From: Eucommia ulmoides
Lineage: Eukaryota; Streptophyta; Magnoliopsida; Garryales; Eucommiaceae
Reading direction: 5' to 3'
NCBI GenBank assembly: GCA_016647705.1
Contig: CM028328.1
Coordinates: 6,039,311 to 6,103,310, forward strand
DNA: 64,000 bases
How positions within the stretch are numbered: the first letter of the stretch is position 1; each line of letters opens with the position of its first letter. Positions 1 through 12,415 of the stretch are shown one piece after another. The notes beneath the pieces are model-generated. The model saw nothing but the letters and a program-made list of their open reading frames with translations, did not search any database and had not been told where the DNA came from. Both the position numbers and the translations under genes were made by a program.

Positions 1-356
1 TATAGATTTGTGTGAGATATTTAGGATAGGTTGTTAGTTTATTAAAAATATTATATGATATAAAATTATAATAATTTAATTTTTATTTGATCTTAGGATC
101 TAATTCAAGGGTTGAAAAATGTCTTCCGAAATTTTATAATTTTGGCCTTTGAATATCTAATTCAAGGGTAAAAAATATCTCAAATATAAAATATATCCTG
201 ATTTATGGAATACAAAATGAGTGGAATTATATTTTTCATCTAAATTTGCATAAAATAGACAATAAAAAATAACCTTTATTTGAATTTTTATTTTATGTGT
301 CTTTGTTAAAAAAATAAAAAGAAGAATAGAAGTAGAGATAGAGAAAAAAAGTTATA
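1..356. other. AT-rich intergenic, no gene seen
   Basis: No convincing open frame, RNA gene or repeat boundary is visible. The segment is AT-rich and ends at the 9-bp target duplication (348-356) of the Mutator-like element that follows. Confidence 0.5.
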
Positions 357-1736
357 GGGATAATAACATTTTTAATCCCTCACAAACGGCTAGGGTGCTC
401 AATTGAACCATTGCATTTAGAAGTTGACACATTTGGTTATTCACATTTGATTTTCGTTCTAAATTAGCGCCTGAACAAGATGTCGTTAATGAAATTGGAC
501 ATAAATATATAGCCACGTGCAAAGCACATGACTGTTTGGGCAAGGACAAATCCGTCAATTCGTTCACCACTACCTCACTACCCAACGTTCTGGCAAGGGC
601 ACAATGTCCGGAGGAGAGTGACCGAAGAGCAGAGAAATCAAAGAGGAGCGATCGATCAATAATATTTTTGATTGTTTGGAGTAAAGAGATCAAAGAGCAG
701 AGCGATTGATCATCTTTTTTACAAAACGAAGAACGAAGATGAAGTGAAGTGAAGTGAAGACGAAGAACAAAGAGGGTTTTGGAGTTCAGACGAATTTGGA
801 GGCCGATTGAAGTTAGGGTTTTCGATGGCCCTAAGAACTAAAGATCTAGAGCAATTTGGAACTCCATTTTACAATAAGTAAATTCAAGATCAAGCGATTT
901 CTTTTCTGAACAAATTTTTCACTTTTTAGGGTTTGGTATTTTATTAATCTGTATGTGTATTTATTTCACCTGTTGATTCGTTCATCAATAAGTTTGTTCT
1001 AGAAACCATTTTGATTTCGATGAATATTCTAGTTCGAGATTATCAAAATTAAATGATTACCATTATGTAGCCACAATTCAACGAAATTTGAGTTTACAGG
1101 TTGTTCGATTTCATGTTTAATTGTTATTTGAATCGGTATTTTGTTCCCTCTAGAAACAGAATCGTGTTTGGTAACACGATAGAATTTTGTGTCCTATAAC
1201 GACATTATTCTAAAATTGTTTTCTCAACAATTATTATTTTTTAATTTATTTTTTAAATATATGATAATAAATATCAAATTATACCTAATTTTAAAAAATA
1301 AACATTAATTAAAAATAGATATTTAAAAATATTGACATATTAAATATAAATACCGTACATATTTTAAATAGATATCTAATTTGACTAAATATGATTTTTG
1401 GCGACAAAAATACAATTGTATAGCGAAATCTTTTTTTATCGAAGATGACAAATAATGTTTCGTAGTTAATAGTTCATCGATCAATAGCAAAATTGAGTAT
1501 TAGGAATTAAAATTGAAGTGCACGTATGTAAATTTTTAGACTTTGACAGGGTTCATTTCTAATTCAAATTCCGAAATGTCCTTAATCAAAACTGTTACTT
1601 TGACTTAACAAAATCTTACTCATGAGTCAATTTGAATCGAAAATCAAATGTGAAGGACCAAATGTGTCAGCTTCCAAATGTGAGGGGTCACTTGAGTATC
1701 CAAGTAATTTGTCAGGGACCAAAAAATCATTATCCC
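357..1736. mobile_element. Non-autonomous Mutator-like element (MULE) with ~120-bp TIRs
   Basis: The first ~120 bases (357-475) match the reverse complement of the last ~120 (about 1620-1736); shared blocks include TGACACATTTGGT and TTCACATTTGATTTTCG. The ends read GGGATAAT...ATTATCCC. The flanks are AAAGTTATA (348-356) and AAAGTTATG (1737-1745), a 9-bp target duplication with one mismatch. Long TIRs plus a 9-bp duplication are typical of Mutator-like elements. No transposase is visible. The interior (about 590-900) is purine-rich and holds a diverged direct repeat (about 637-660 and 688-712). I could not tell whether it carries captured host sequence. Confidence 0.8.
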
Positions 1737-1858
1737 AAAGTTATGGCTATTTAACATTCACTTTCCTTGTTATTTTGTCCAAAACCATAAAAATTTTCAA
1801 TCATTTAAAATATATCGATCAGTCATTTATCATTTTGTCAAACATCATTTAACTTCCC

Positions 1859-2089
1859 CACACCCAATAAGTGTTAGTCCGGTTGGCAAGGAGAGATACT
1901 CATTTTCCTTGTTAACCTAGGTTTGACTTTCACAAGGAGCACTCTGAGAATTAAATCTTAAATGCACTAGACCGATGTAGGGGAGTGCTCCATTAAAATT
2001 GTCCGATGAGGTGATTAGTCGAAGTGCATGTAAGTTGGTTCAGACACACCTTACCGTAAAATAAATATTAAAAAAATAGCTAGATCAAA
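1859..2089 (+). mobile_element. tRNA-type SINE
   Basis: The 231-bp insertion is flanked by the exact 12-bp duplication ATTTAACTTCCC (1847-1858 and 2090-2101). Near the 5' end, TAGTCCGGTTGGCAAGG resembles a Pol III box A, and GGTTTGACTTTC about 35 bases later resembles a weak box B. The 3' end is A-rich. The duplication is the strongest evidence; I did not recognise the named family. Confidence 0.72.
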
Positions 2090-2407
2090 ATTTAACTTCC
2101 CTATAAGTTAAAAATTAGTGAAATTTTTATTGTAACGATAATTTTACCACTAATAATTTAAAAATAATTAAAAAAATAAAATACATAAATATTCTTTTAA
2201 GTTTTTTGTTATATTTATCACTTTTATCTTTTTACAATAAAATTCAATTTAAAAAAATATACAATATTTTTCACCCTTTTATTTTTAACAAGTTAAAGAA
2301 AGAAAAAAAAAAGAAAAAGAATTAGTTATTAGTCCCAAATAGCGGGAGTAATCTATTATTAATCTCATTTAAAACATAAGGTTTAATTTAGTCACTTAAA
2401 TTGGTTT

Positions 2408-2590
2408 TTGCTTGCGTATTACTATCACATGTGCTCATACTTGTGTAATATTAGTTACATATATTTACGTAATATTAATTACATATTACAAATTACATGT
2501 AACATAGTTACATGTACTTATGTAATATTTGTTACATCTAACAAATATTTTACACACAAATTAGATACATGTAACTATGAGAGTATAGTG
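2408..2590. repeat. Degenerate GTAATATTAGTTACAT minisatellite
   Basis: The motif GTAATATTnGTTACAT and its near-palindromic variants recur about every 20-30 bases, each with a TTACAT/ATGTAA core. A long T run (about 2607-2632) follows. Confidence 0.55.
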
Positions 2591-2639
2591 CATATATTGG
2601 GCTTTCCGTGTTTTTTTTTTTTTTTTTTTTTTAATATGT

Positions 2640-3130
2640 AAGATTAAAACACAAGTTGCAATTACATATAGGATTTTTTTTAAATTAAAGGTAAAATAAA
2701 GGACTTGCCACATAAACACCCAAAAAACAACCACTTCCCCCACCCCCACCTCGCCAAAATAACAAACCCCACCCCACATCGCTAGAAAACCCACCTCACC
2801 TCGCCGGAAACACTCACCCTCATCTTATTGGAAAAACCCACCCACTGGAATCCTTCATCTTCTTCCATCCTTCTCTTTCTTCTTCTTCTTCCTCTCTCTC
2901 TCTCTCTATGCATTTGTGCTGACGTGCACAAATTTGGCACCATGTCGAATCCGGAGAGAGAGAAAAAGAAGAAAAGGAAGATGGAAGAAGATGAGTTTTT
3001 CTAGCGAGGTGGAGGAGGGAGTGGTTGTTCCGATGAGTTGGGGTGGGGGAGTGTGGGTTTATTTTTTATTTATTTATTTTTTAATTTATTAAAAATAAAG
3101 GGTGAAAAATATAGGAGTATTTTTTTTTAT
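2640..3130. repeat. Foldback-type inverted repeat
   Basis: A left arm (about 2700-2890, with CTAGAAAACCCACCTCACC) is matched by an imperfect inverted right arm (about 2940-3060, with TTTTTCTAGCGAGGTGGAGG). The arms flank a CT-rich centre. Sequence around the upstream T run and GGACTTGCCA recurs at 10903-11010, so this block belongs to a dispersed repeat. No coding capacity is apparent. Confidence 0.5.
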
Positions 3131-4320
3131 TTTTTATTTTTAAAATATGGGGTGTTATTGACTTTAAAAAAAAAAAAAAATAGGACATTTATGTCTTTTT
3201 ATAACAAAAAATTGGACAAAAAAGATGATTGATATTTTCCAAATGGTATGAGAGGTTTTTAGTTTTAGACAAAATGACAATAAAGAAATGGTAAATACCC
3301 AAGAAAATATTTATATTTTCCCTTTTTTAAGGTTTGTTTGATAAAATTAAAAGTTAAATGTTAAAAGTTGATAAATATTGAATTTTAACTTCTGAAATTT
3401 AATTGCCAAATTGATTTCAAATAATTCTCTTCATTTGAATAAATTTGTATCTGTACAATTTTTTAATTTTTAGAAGTTACTCAAAAAATTTCTCCCTCTT
3501 TTTTTTTTAATAATTATTTTTAATTTTTAGAAGTTACTCAAATAAATTCTCCTTCTTTTTTTTTTTTAATAATTATTATTTTTTATTTTATACTTTTTGT
3601 CTATACTTTCCCATAGTTATAGTTTAATGATTAAAAATTATATACTTTTAAATGGTAAATGAAAAATCACAATTAAGCAAATCATTTAATTTTAAGCGTT
3701 GAATTTTGTTATCAATCCAATCTTTTATTTTAAATATTAAATTTAAATTAAAAAGTAAAAAAAAAAAATATATATATATATATATATTTTATTTTTTAAA
3801 AATAAAATGCGAGTTTCTTAATTTAGTCTTAAAAGGGGGTGATATTAGATTTTTAAAAATATAAGGATCAAAATAAATCTAGACCAAAGTATATAGAATG
3901 AGATTTTGACCAAACAATTTTTTTTGTGTCTTATATACAGTTTTCATATCTCATTTAAAAAAAAAAAAAAATGGCAAAATATTGAAAATAAATCAACAAA
4001 AAAATTATAGGAAAAAAAACAGAATTCAAAATGAACAAACATGAAATTATAAATTAATCAATAAATATTTTGAATTCAACATTAAAAAAATCAATTTTCT
4101 ACACTTAACCTTACAATCAAATTAATCAATATATAAGATCAATGAAAAAACACTTCTCCATGTATTTCATGAAGCAACCATACTGATTCAACTGCTCCTG
4201 CTTCAACCCATTTGTTTAGTGTTTTTGTTCTCAGATTAAGGATTTCTGGGAACAGAACAAAATTGGTCCTCCCAGATGATTTCTGTTTCTAATCTGGGAA
4301 CAGAGACCAAAAAAAAAACC
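3130..4320. other. AT-rich intergenic with a ~70-bp tandem duplication
   Basis: No gene is visible. About 3455-3585 holds two adjacent copies of a ~70-base unit containing TTTTTAGAAGTTACTCAAA followed by a T run and AATAATTATT. The rest is low-complexity A/T sequence, including an (AT)n tract near 3770-3787. The 3' end of the REX4-like transcript on the minus strand should lie in this interval. Confidence 0.5.
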
Positions 4321-7300
4321 CTATGATAAAACGGGAACATGGTTTAATTTCGAACCTTCTCCATTTATTGGTTTCTTCTTCTTCTTATTCGATTTACGCT
4401 TGTTTCCCTTTTGCTTGAGCCTAATGTAATCTTTGACACTCTTTCCCCACTTTTTGCTGTTTTTCTGATACAACAACATTGCAGCCCGGGCATCTTCGAT
4501 CTAAAAACACAAGTAAACCGGATCCGAGGTTTTTATTATCACCATAGACACAGGCGTTTGTTCCCATTTTTCTGTTTCTGTTCCCAGAATTTTGTTTTAA
4601 AATATGCAGTAGAACAGAAACAGTAAGGCTCTTTGTTTAGTGTTCATGTTTCCAAATTTCAGATTTTGCAAGAAATTTGGGAATGTTTGCTTCCAGATTT
4701 TTCTGATAACTCCCACAGTTCTGTTTTTGTTCCAATTTTCTGATGTTAGAAACAAAAATCTGGGAAGGGAAACACTAAACAAACGCCACCTAAGGCATTT
4801 GTTAGTGTTTCACTTCCCACATTTCTGTTTTGTTTCCAGAAAACAAAGGAGAGATGTAGAAATACAGGAAAAAACATTGTTTCGGTTCAACCCCCAAATT
4901 TTCAGAACAAATATTGGGAACAGAACAAAACTGTTCCCCAAATTTTTGTGTCTAATCCCAGAAAAAATTGAAACAAAACCACAAATTTGTGAATAATTTC
5001 CTTCTTTTTCTAGAATTTTGTTCTAACAATTATGAAGGCATAGCAGAACAGGAACATATTTTTATTTTTCACCAATAAAAAAAGAAACATAAATTTGGGA
5101 ACAGAATCACTACCCAAACTTCACATGAAATAGATAAAAATGGAAAATTGAAAAGAGAAGGGACTAACAGGGCAATGTTCTCCACTTTGAATCTTAACAC
5201 CAAGAAACTCGGTTGCAAGATGCCGAAGAGCCCTACTGTGTCCTTCCCTGTTTCATCAAACCCCATATCTTAAAAAGGGTGTTCTCAGAACAGTAATATA
5301 ATTGTGAAACAGGGGGAGAGAAAAATTACTTTAGAAAGGGTTGATACTCCGACGTATCACGTATATCATTCTTTGGATGGCTTAATAGCAATGCCTGTAG
5401 AAAAATTAATATTAAATAATTGAATAACCAAGGCATCATTTGGTAACACATTTTTTGACTACTTTTTAAAAGCAAAAAAGTTAATTTAATAGGAAAAAAA
5501 TACCTTTACTTAAAAGGAAAAGCAAAAAATCAAAAACATATTTGATAGTATAAGATTATGGCTTAGTGTTATCCCTATCCTGAAAAAGAAAAAAAAAACA
5601 TAGATGTTTGAAAAAATGTTGGTGGAGTCGTCCTAGTCCATTGATCTCTTTTCATATAAAAATCAGAAAAACAAAAATATATGGTGGCGTTTGGTTAGTG
5701 TTTCTATTTTTCTATTTCTACTTCCAAAAAATTGAGATGAGGTGGGATGGAATGAGAATTTTGTTTCTGAAGTATTCCGGAAATAGAAACATATTTGGTA
5801 ACGACCATTATCTTGAAATTGTTTCTTTTAATTTATGAGAACAGAAACAGAAACACGTTTTGTTGCAACATTTATTTATGTTATTTTTTCCTTTAAATAT
5901 ATGGTATCATGCGTGGTGGTGGTGGTGGCCAGAGGTGGTAGACTAGTAGTGGCCAGCAGGTTCGTGGTGGTCGGCAGAGTGATAGCAGAAATAGTTTTGT
6001 GAGAGTGAATAGGAATCCACAATTTTTTATTTCTCAAATTCTTAAGATATTCAAGAAAAAGTCTCAAATTACTCCCAAAATTTTGGAAACTGAAACATAT
6101 TTACCAAACGCGTTTTGTACATTAATCTTAAAATTGTGGGAGTGGGAACAAAAACCACGGAACAAAAACAATAACCAAAAGGGGTCTATGTTTTCATCTA
6201 CAATTCCAAGGCTTCAATACCGTGCAGCCAAACACAACCTAAGATCATTGTGAATATTAAGTACTTGAATAACTAATTCAGGTGGAATATATTTGGAAAT
6301 TAAGTTCAATTACCTTGAGATCATTGTGTAAGGCATGGCCAACAAGAACCCTTCCCTTGATCAACTCTGCTACTTTCTTCTGAACAACACAAAAATCCTT
6401 GGCTGCAGATTAATGTCAAGAGAATGTAAGATGCATTAAGAAACTGTCATTGCAATCTCTACAAGTCATTCATACATTACACATTTCAACAAATTAAGAC
6501 ACCGTTTGGTAATGTTTTTTTTAGTACTTTCTAAAATAAGAAAAGCTAAGGCACCGTTTGGTGAATGCCTTTTTTTTTTTTAAGTACTTGTAATAAAAAA
6601 AAAAAAAAGTTAATTGAATGGCCAATGCTAGCAAGCATTGGGTGACGCCGAGGCAAGACACAAGGCGATCCTAGGTGTCACAGGCCGAGCCTTTCGAGGC
6701 CGGAAAGTGGACCGTGCGGCGCTAACTAGGGGATCGATCACCTAGTAGCAAGCCTGAAGATCAGATGATCTTAATTAGCGGAAGCAGTTTCAATAGTAAC
6801 AAATTTCCCTACAACAACACATACCGGCAATGTAGAGAAGAATACAATTACAATAACAATTGTATTAATATCAAAAGCTACAAGGTGTGAAAGGCTTTAA
6901 TGATTTCAAGAGCATGTCCTACCACATAGTACTTTAAGCAAAAAAAAATACAAGTAACCACAATAAACATCATTATGCTCGAGGCAACATAATGGGGTTT
7001 TTCTATAAAAAATGAAAGAAATAAACTAAACTAAGTTAAACTAGTCCAGAAAACAAATGAAAATGGTCACGGACAAGCGGCCATGTGCAAGAACAAGCAC
7101 TGGACAAGCTAAAACCATGACACTAGGCACGAGGCTAGGATCAACATTCATGAGCATCGGCATAAGGTGGCATGCATGGGCATGTGTAGAGACTAGAGAG
7201 GATATTTTAGTGTTATCGCTATAAAAATCTCTTAATCAAAAATATTTCAAAGTTGAGAAAATTGGGTAGAGAGGTCCTACTCCATCAATCTCTTAATATA

Positions 7301-10300
7301 GAAGAATTGAAGAAACAAAAAGCAAATATTTTTTTATTTTCAAAAAAAAAAAAAAAAATTAAAATCATGTTTTGTACTATTTGATCTTTTAAAAAAATAA
7401 TTATTTAAGTGCAATAAAATCATGTTTTGTGCTATTTGATCTTTTAAAAAATAATTATTTAAGTGCAAAACAAAGTACTTTTAAGTTAAATACTCTTTCA
7501 TTTACAAACAAAAAAGTACTTAAAAACATACCCAACAGTGCGTAAAGGAAAAAACTTATAATTAAAACAGCAAGAACAAATCCAAAAGTTTATTGCAAAA
7601 GAGAGATTTTTACTTTCGGAAAAAAAAGAACATATGAAAAAGGGCAGTTTCTAGCAATAGACAGAGAAATAAGTCCAACCTTTCTTCATGTCTCCAGGCC
7701 GAATTCCACTGATTTTAGTACGGAAATCAACAATGCGGTCTATAGGGCGAACATACACGTCATATATAACATTTCCCCACTTATTTACCTGCAAGAAACT
7801 AGATTTTCTAAGCAATAGATATATTAATGTGGGAATATTGAAAATCAAAACCAAATAAAAAAACCACAATACTAAAAAGTGCGTACTTCTAGAAAAAATA
7901 AATGAAGCATAAACTTGTTAAAACTCAAAAGAAAAAAAATAATAAAATGATGGGTCAACAAACGCAGTATACAATTTTTACTATCCAACTCTCTATGGTG
8001 ATCAAGTGTGCACTATGATGATCACGAGTTCAAGCATAATCCTTATCAAACCTGGCCGAGGCCATATATGAGCTATTAACTCGTATGAAGCTTGGAAAGA
8101 AGCAGCAATCCCCATGGATAGTTGGATGTCAACTAAAATCAAACACATTTAGAATTATCATCCCAGCAAAAAATCTTCATTTCATTACATTTGGACTCAA
8201 CATCTGGGACTTCTCCAATTCCACAACGATAGATATGCCCAAAATAAACCTCATGGAAGGGCATCACCTACTTCGTATTTAGGCTATGCCATAAAGAATG
8301 CCAATGAAAGGTTAGCCTAGGTAAAATAATTGTCAAAGACTCTTAACAGTAGATTAAGAGCATTCTAGTGGGGGATGCAAAATAGGAGCCAAAATGTTCA
8401 AGCGAAAGTACCTCCTAACCGATAAAATTGGAACTCCGACCTATACCTATTAGAAAATGAAGATTTCATATTCTTGTCTGGAATTGGAAGGAATAGATTT
8501 GGAGAGAATAAGAGAGAGGGAAAATGTAGAATATGAATGAATATAGAGAGAAGCTATGAAGTGGACAAATCGCCATTCAACTAATCCTTTCCCCGTTTTC
8601 AATACCCGAAATTCAATTCGAATAGGAGATGCTTTAAGGAGGTATGTCCATGTTCAATTATTACGAAAATCGTAAAAAAGGAAAGAGTGATGAGTCAGTA
8701 ACCTCAAACTATTAGATTCAAAACGACAGAGGAAGATAATATTTCATTAAAGATTATCGCCGTGAATGATTAGACAAGCTGGTCTGGATGGATTTCCTGC
8801 ATATTAGCAATCAAATCATGAAAGAACCTTAAACCATTCCAGACACGTGAAAACTTTAAGAGCATTAAATTCAAGAAATTGCCTATTAGGCTAATAGCAT
8901 AAACATTTGTGGTTCCAAATGGTTGAATACTTTTAAAAAATACAGATTCTTGCCTCAAGAGATATAAATACATATTAGCAGGCATATATCTTAGGGTTTT
9001 TTTTGAATGAAATCTCTGAAAGTTTGATCAACAATGATATTTCCACGTAAATGGTGTGTGACACTCTAAAGCTTCAATAGCCAAATTCAAGATGATCAAT
9101 TGTGCTTGCAGCTCATTATTAAAAATAAAATAAAAATCCTTTACTAATGTTTGATTCTCTTAAGCTCCTCTAGTCGTACTAATCAGTCATTCTTCAACAA
9201 CAAAAATAGGAAAAATCATGCAAGTTCTGATTGGAAAGATCGATGACTGGCTGGAGTGAAAAAGTAGTGCATTACCAGTGTAACGCGTCCAAGGGCACTC
9301 TTATTTCCAAGAGGGCCAACACCAACCATTTCGCAATCCATGGCTACCTCATCTGTGAGACTGTCAAGAAGTTAAAGAAAGCAGCATGATGTAGACACAA
9401 GCCAAGAAAATTCAACATAACCTATTACAGTTTATCAAAAAGTAGTGGATTTTTGTTACAAATTCTGTCCTTTCCCATTTCTTTTGATATCATTTTGTAC
9501 AAATCGAAGGAGGAACAGCATTTACCATTACAAGAACTCCAAGAAAAAGTACCAAAATAAACGCTTAAACCTATTTAAACAGCATATATTCACTCAATAT
9601 CAGTTGAATATGGAAACCTAATTCAGTTGGGTGCATAATTATTGAACACTAAGTGATAGCTTCAAGAGAAACATCAAGGCTGCCGACGATTATAATTGTA
9701 CATTAAGTTATATACTAAACTAAAATGCTTATCAAATCCACAAAACTTTGAGAATCCCAAACCATTAATGGCTAAGATGCATTGGAAATTGGAAGTAAAT
9801 ACAACAGACGAGTAATGCACCTGAAGTCAGAGGAAGTAGGAGCAAGAGGATTAGGCCGAGATTTATCAGCCTCAGCTTCGGACCTCGCTTTGCGCTTGCC
9901 TATAAGATGAAAAAAGTCAAAATCAAAATCAGCATATAAGGTGACATTTGGTTAGTATTTCTGTTTTTTTTACTTCCAATAAACTGTGATGAGAATTATG
10001 TTTTCGTTCTGGAGTATTCCAGGAATAGAAACTTCCAATAAAATGTGATGAGAATTATGTTTTCGTTCTAGAGTATTCCAGGAATAGAAACACGTTTGGT
10101 AATGACCATTGTCCTGAAATTGTTTCTTTTAATTTATGAGAACAGAAAGAAAAAACACCTTTGATTGCAACATTTGTTCTTTTTTTCCTTTAAATGCATA
10201 GTAGCCTGCGAACTGGTGGTGGCCGAAGGGGTGGTGGTGGTGGAATCGTTGTGTGGGAATGAATAGGAAATAATATTTTTTTGTTTCTTAGATTGGACTT

Positions 10301-10681
10301 CAGAAAATACTCCCAAAATTTTGGGAACAGAAACAAAAAGCAGCGAACGGAAACAATTACCAAACGGGGACTAACTATCTAGAAAGCAGAAACCAATATG
10401 AATATTGGTGTTCACCTAGTATGGTCTTTCCGGTTTCTGCTTCTGTCGTTTTCAGAGACTTTGAGTGAGGTTTAGGACCATGGCTTTTTAGTTTCTGCAG
10501 GGTAAGAAATCAAATTAGCAGGAGATTATGAATAGAAACGATACACGAACTGAAAGTTCAGGAGCTATATATATATATATAGAGAGAGAGAGAGAAGACG
10601 AAGAAGAAGGAGAAGTATATGTACTTGGCAGAGCTGAGCCCAGTTGGGATTGAGCGGCAACTTTTCACTAGGTTTAGGCAT
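4321..10681 (-). CDS. REX4: REX4-like RNA 3'-5' exonuclease, nine exons, complete
   Basis: Predicted DEDDh exonuclease of the REX4/REXO4 family, 273 aa. The yeast member acts in pre-rRNA processing, so a nucleolar or nuclear role is inferred. Exons (minus): 10681-10625, 10494-10416, 9899-9821, 9360-9276, 7788-7680, 6402-6314, 5394-5330, 5247-5169, 4500-4321. All introns are GT-AG and phases close. Motifs seen: ExoI MDCEMVGVG (D80, E82), the substrate region VNKWGNVIYD, ISGIRP, ExoII GHALHNDLK (D164), and ExoIII EHCPIEDARAAM (H212, D217). The C-terminus is lysine/arginine rich. The start at 10681 was chosen because it is the first ATG after an upstream stop in the frame encoding LNPNWAQL; an ATG at 10836 lies in another frame. 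Introns 2, 5, 6 and 8 carry MITEs. The N-terminus is the least certain part. Confidence 0.92.
4627..4790. mobile_element. Tourist-like MITE in REX4 intron 8
   Basis: The 164-bp element has inverted ends GGCTCTTTGTTTAGTGTT and AACACTAAACAAACGCCACC, flanked by the 3-bp duplication TAA (4624-4626 and 4791-4793). That fits PIF/Harbinger MITEs. A related, apparently truncated copy follows directly (about 4794-4990). The family (GTTTAGTGTTTCTGTTCC core) recurs near 5683, 9940, 14190, 15262, 61390 and 62187. Confidence 0.75.
5683..6186. mobile_element. MITE of the same TTTAGTGTTTCTG family in REX4 intron 6
   Basis: The left end GGTGGCGTTTGGTTAGTGTT pairs loosely with a right end ending in AACCAAAAGGGGTC. 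The flanks are TAT on both sides (5680-5682, 6187-6189). It is longer than its relatives and has a GGTGGTGGTGG-rich middle. Ends are approximate. Confidence 0.55.
6498..7542. mobile_element. MITE in REX4 intron 5, itself interrupted
   Basis: The left end GACACCGTTTGGTAATG and the inverted right end (about 7510-7542, CATACCCAACAGTGCG) match. TAA flanks both sides (6495-6497 and 7543-7545). The interior resembles other copies in the window (GTTATCnnTAAAnAATCTCTTAAT). About 6605-7190 does not match those copies and looks like a separate ~580-bp insertion with a GC-rich start; I could not classify it. A 56-base tandem duplication lies at about 7364-7470. Confidence 0.6.
8357..8637. repeat. Possible MITE in REX4 intron 4
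   Basis: AAGAGCATTCTAGTGGGGGA at the left and GAATAGGAGATGCTTTAAGG at the right are imperfect inverted matches, typical of the GAGCATCTCC MITE group. No clean target duplication was found. Confidence 0.35.
9940..10371. mobile_element. MITE in REX4 intron 2 with an internal 65-bp tandem duplication
   Basis: Ends GGTGACATTTGGTTAGTATT and TTACCAAACGGGGAC are inverted relatives, flanked by TAA (9937-9939 and 10372-10374). Inside, a ~65-base unit starting ACTTCCAATAAA is present twice in tandem (about 9969-10095). The element ends 44 bp before the 3' boundary of exon 2. Confidence 0.72.
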
Positions 10682-11796
10682 CTGATATTCCACTCTTTCC
10701 CTAGTCGACGCCACCGTCGCCTCCTCTTCGTCGGTTTTTGGGGCGATTTTGTTTCAACACGACGCCGGCTTTTTCTGATCCTTCCGTCCTTCCCCTCCGT
10801 TTGGCTGAAAAACTGAAGAAAGGTTGACGACGCCATTAGAGAGAGACTGAAAGAGAGGCCTTTAGGGCCGCCAGGTAATGGGCCAATGATTATTGGGTCC
10901 AACTACTTTTTTTTTTTTTTTTCCTCTCCTAATGTACGAGACTAAAATACAAGTTTTAGGTAAAAAAAACTTTTTTAAAACTAAAGGTAATATAAGGAAC
11001 TTGCCAGCGAAACACGCTAACAAAATATTAATTTTAGACTCGCGTTAAGTGCGGATTTTGAAATAATTTCAAGTATTTTTTATTTTATTTCTTTAAATTA
11101 ATTTTCAATTTATTGTGTGTTGAAGAATATTTTGTATTAATTAGTGTGATTAATATTGTTTTTGGTTTGTATTTTTATTTTTGTGGGTGAATTATGTATT
11201 ATTTGGAAGGTTAGAAAATATATATTTGTTTATTTTTTTCTTATATTTGGTTTGAATTAATCTTATGAATATTTTAGACTTTGTTGTTCAAATTATGAGT
11301 ATTGTGTAATGTTTGATGGAACAATGAAATTTTAGTTCAATACAATTTTTATTTTAAAGAGATCGGTGTTGTAAAATTCAATTTTTTATTTGTATTGTAA
11401 TTAAAGAAATATCATATTTTAGTAAAAATATATACAGATATTTCAGTCACTTTTCTTATTTTTAGCTAATATTATTATAAAGTGTTACAAAAGTATGTTG
11501 TTATATTAAATAATAATTTGGTATTGAAGTTTGTTTAATACTGCAATTTTAGTTCAATACAATTTGAATTTTAGAGAAGTATCTGACTCTCATTTGGAAT
11601 CAAGTTAATGATTTTAGTTTCAGGTATAACCCCTCTTCTTCTGATATTTGGATTTGGATTAAACAAAAACTCAAAATGAACTTTTTTAATCCTTCCTACT
11701 TTCTTTATGTTGCCACTATTTAAGAAGTTTGAAATGATAAAAATAAAGAGGTTATTGAAAGAGTATATAGTCCTTCAAGCACAATTCTTGTGAGAA
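10682..11796. other. 5' region of REX4-like gene and AT-rich spacer
   Basis: 10682-10870 is the GC-richer upstream region of the REX4-like gene. It contains an ATG at 10836 in a frame that overlaps the chosen start. A T run at 10903-10922 begins a repeat also present near 2607-2725. From 11020 on I see only AT-rich sequence without a supported feature. Confidence 0.5.
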
Positions 11797-12415
11797 TTGC
11801 AAGTTTCTCTCAAGATCTTTCTAAATTTTTCTTGTAACCAAGTTTCCTTAATAATTTTAAATCTCCTGATATTTATTGGTTTCCACCGAAAACAGGATTC
11901 CTTAAGCTCAACACGGATGGTAATGCTAAAGGTGAATCTGGAAAAGGTGGCTTTGGTGACAAATAGAGATAACTTCGATGCGTGGAAGATGGATTCTATG
12001 GCTATATTGTTAGTTGCACGGCTTTGGAAACAGAACTCAAGGGTCTTATCATGAAAATCAAGATTTCAGCTGAAAGGGACTACCTAAGAGTGCAAGTTGA
12101 GACCGACTCAACTGATGTCGTTTCCTTGATCTAAAATCTTTGCCCAAAAAATCATAGATTCAAGGAGCTAATTGAGGAGTGCAGGAACTTACTCCTTCAA
12201 AATAATTACATGCTTCAATTCACCCCTCGAGAAACTAACCGATGTGTTGATATTCTAGCTAAGAGAGGAGCACAAGAGGATTGCAATCTAAAGATTCTTG
12301 AGATGCCAACTACACATGATGAAGACATTATTTTCCAAGAGATGGATAAGAGAGACTTCAATTTATGCTCAGATTGTCAAAGAGTATGCGACTCAATTAT
12401 TGTATTTATAATGTA
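11797..12415 (+). pseudogene. Broken RNase H-domain (RVT_3-type) pseudogene
   Basis: Conceptual reading shows fragments of the plant retroelement-derived RNase H family: LKLNTDGNAKG (catalytic Asp) near 11905, ETELKGLI (Glu) near 12020, VETDSTDVVSL (Asp) near 12095, and RETNRCVDILAKRGAQ near 12230-12280. These lie in three reading frames with stops between them, so no protein is made. The usual H-AD pair of the last motif reads CVD here. Sequences like this come from non-LTR retrotransposons or from domesticated RNase H-like genes. No reverse transcriptase domain or poly(A) tail is visible beside it. Confidence 0.7.

Noticed and set aside
6605-7190. Possible separate GC-richer insertion within the REX4 intron 5 MITE
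   Set aside because: No terminal repeats or duplication could be fixed, so it is not listed as its own element.
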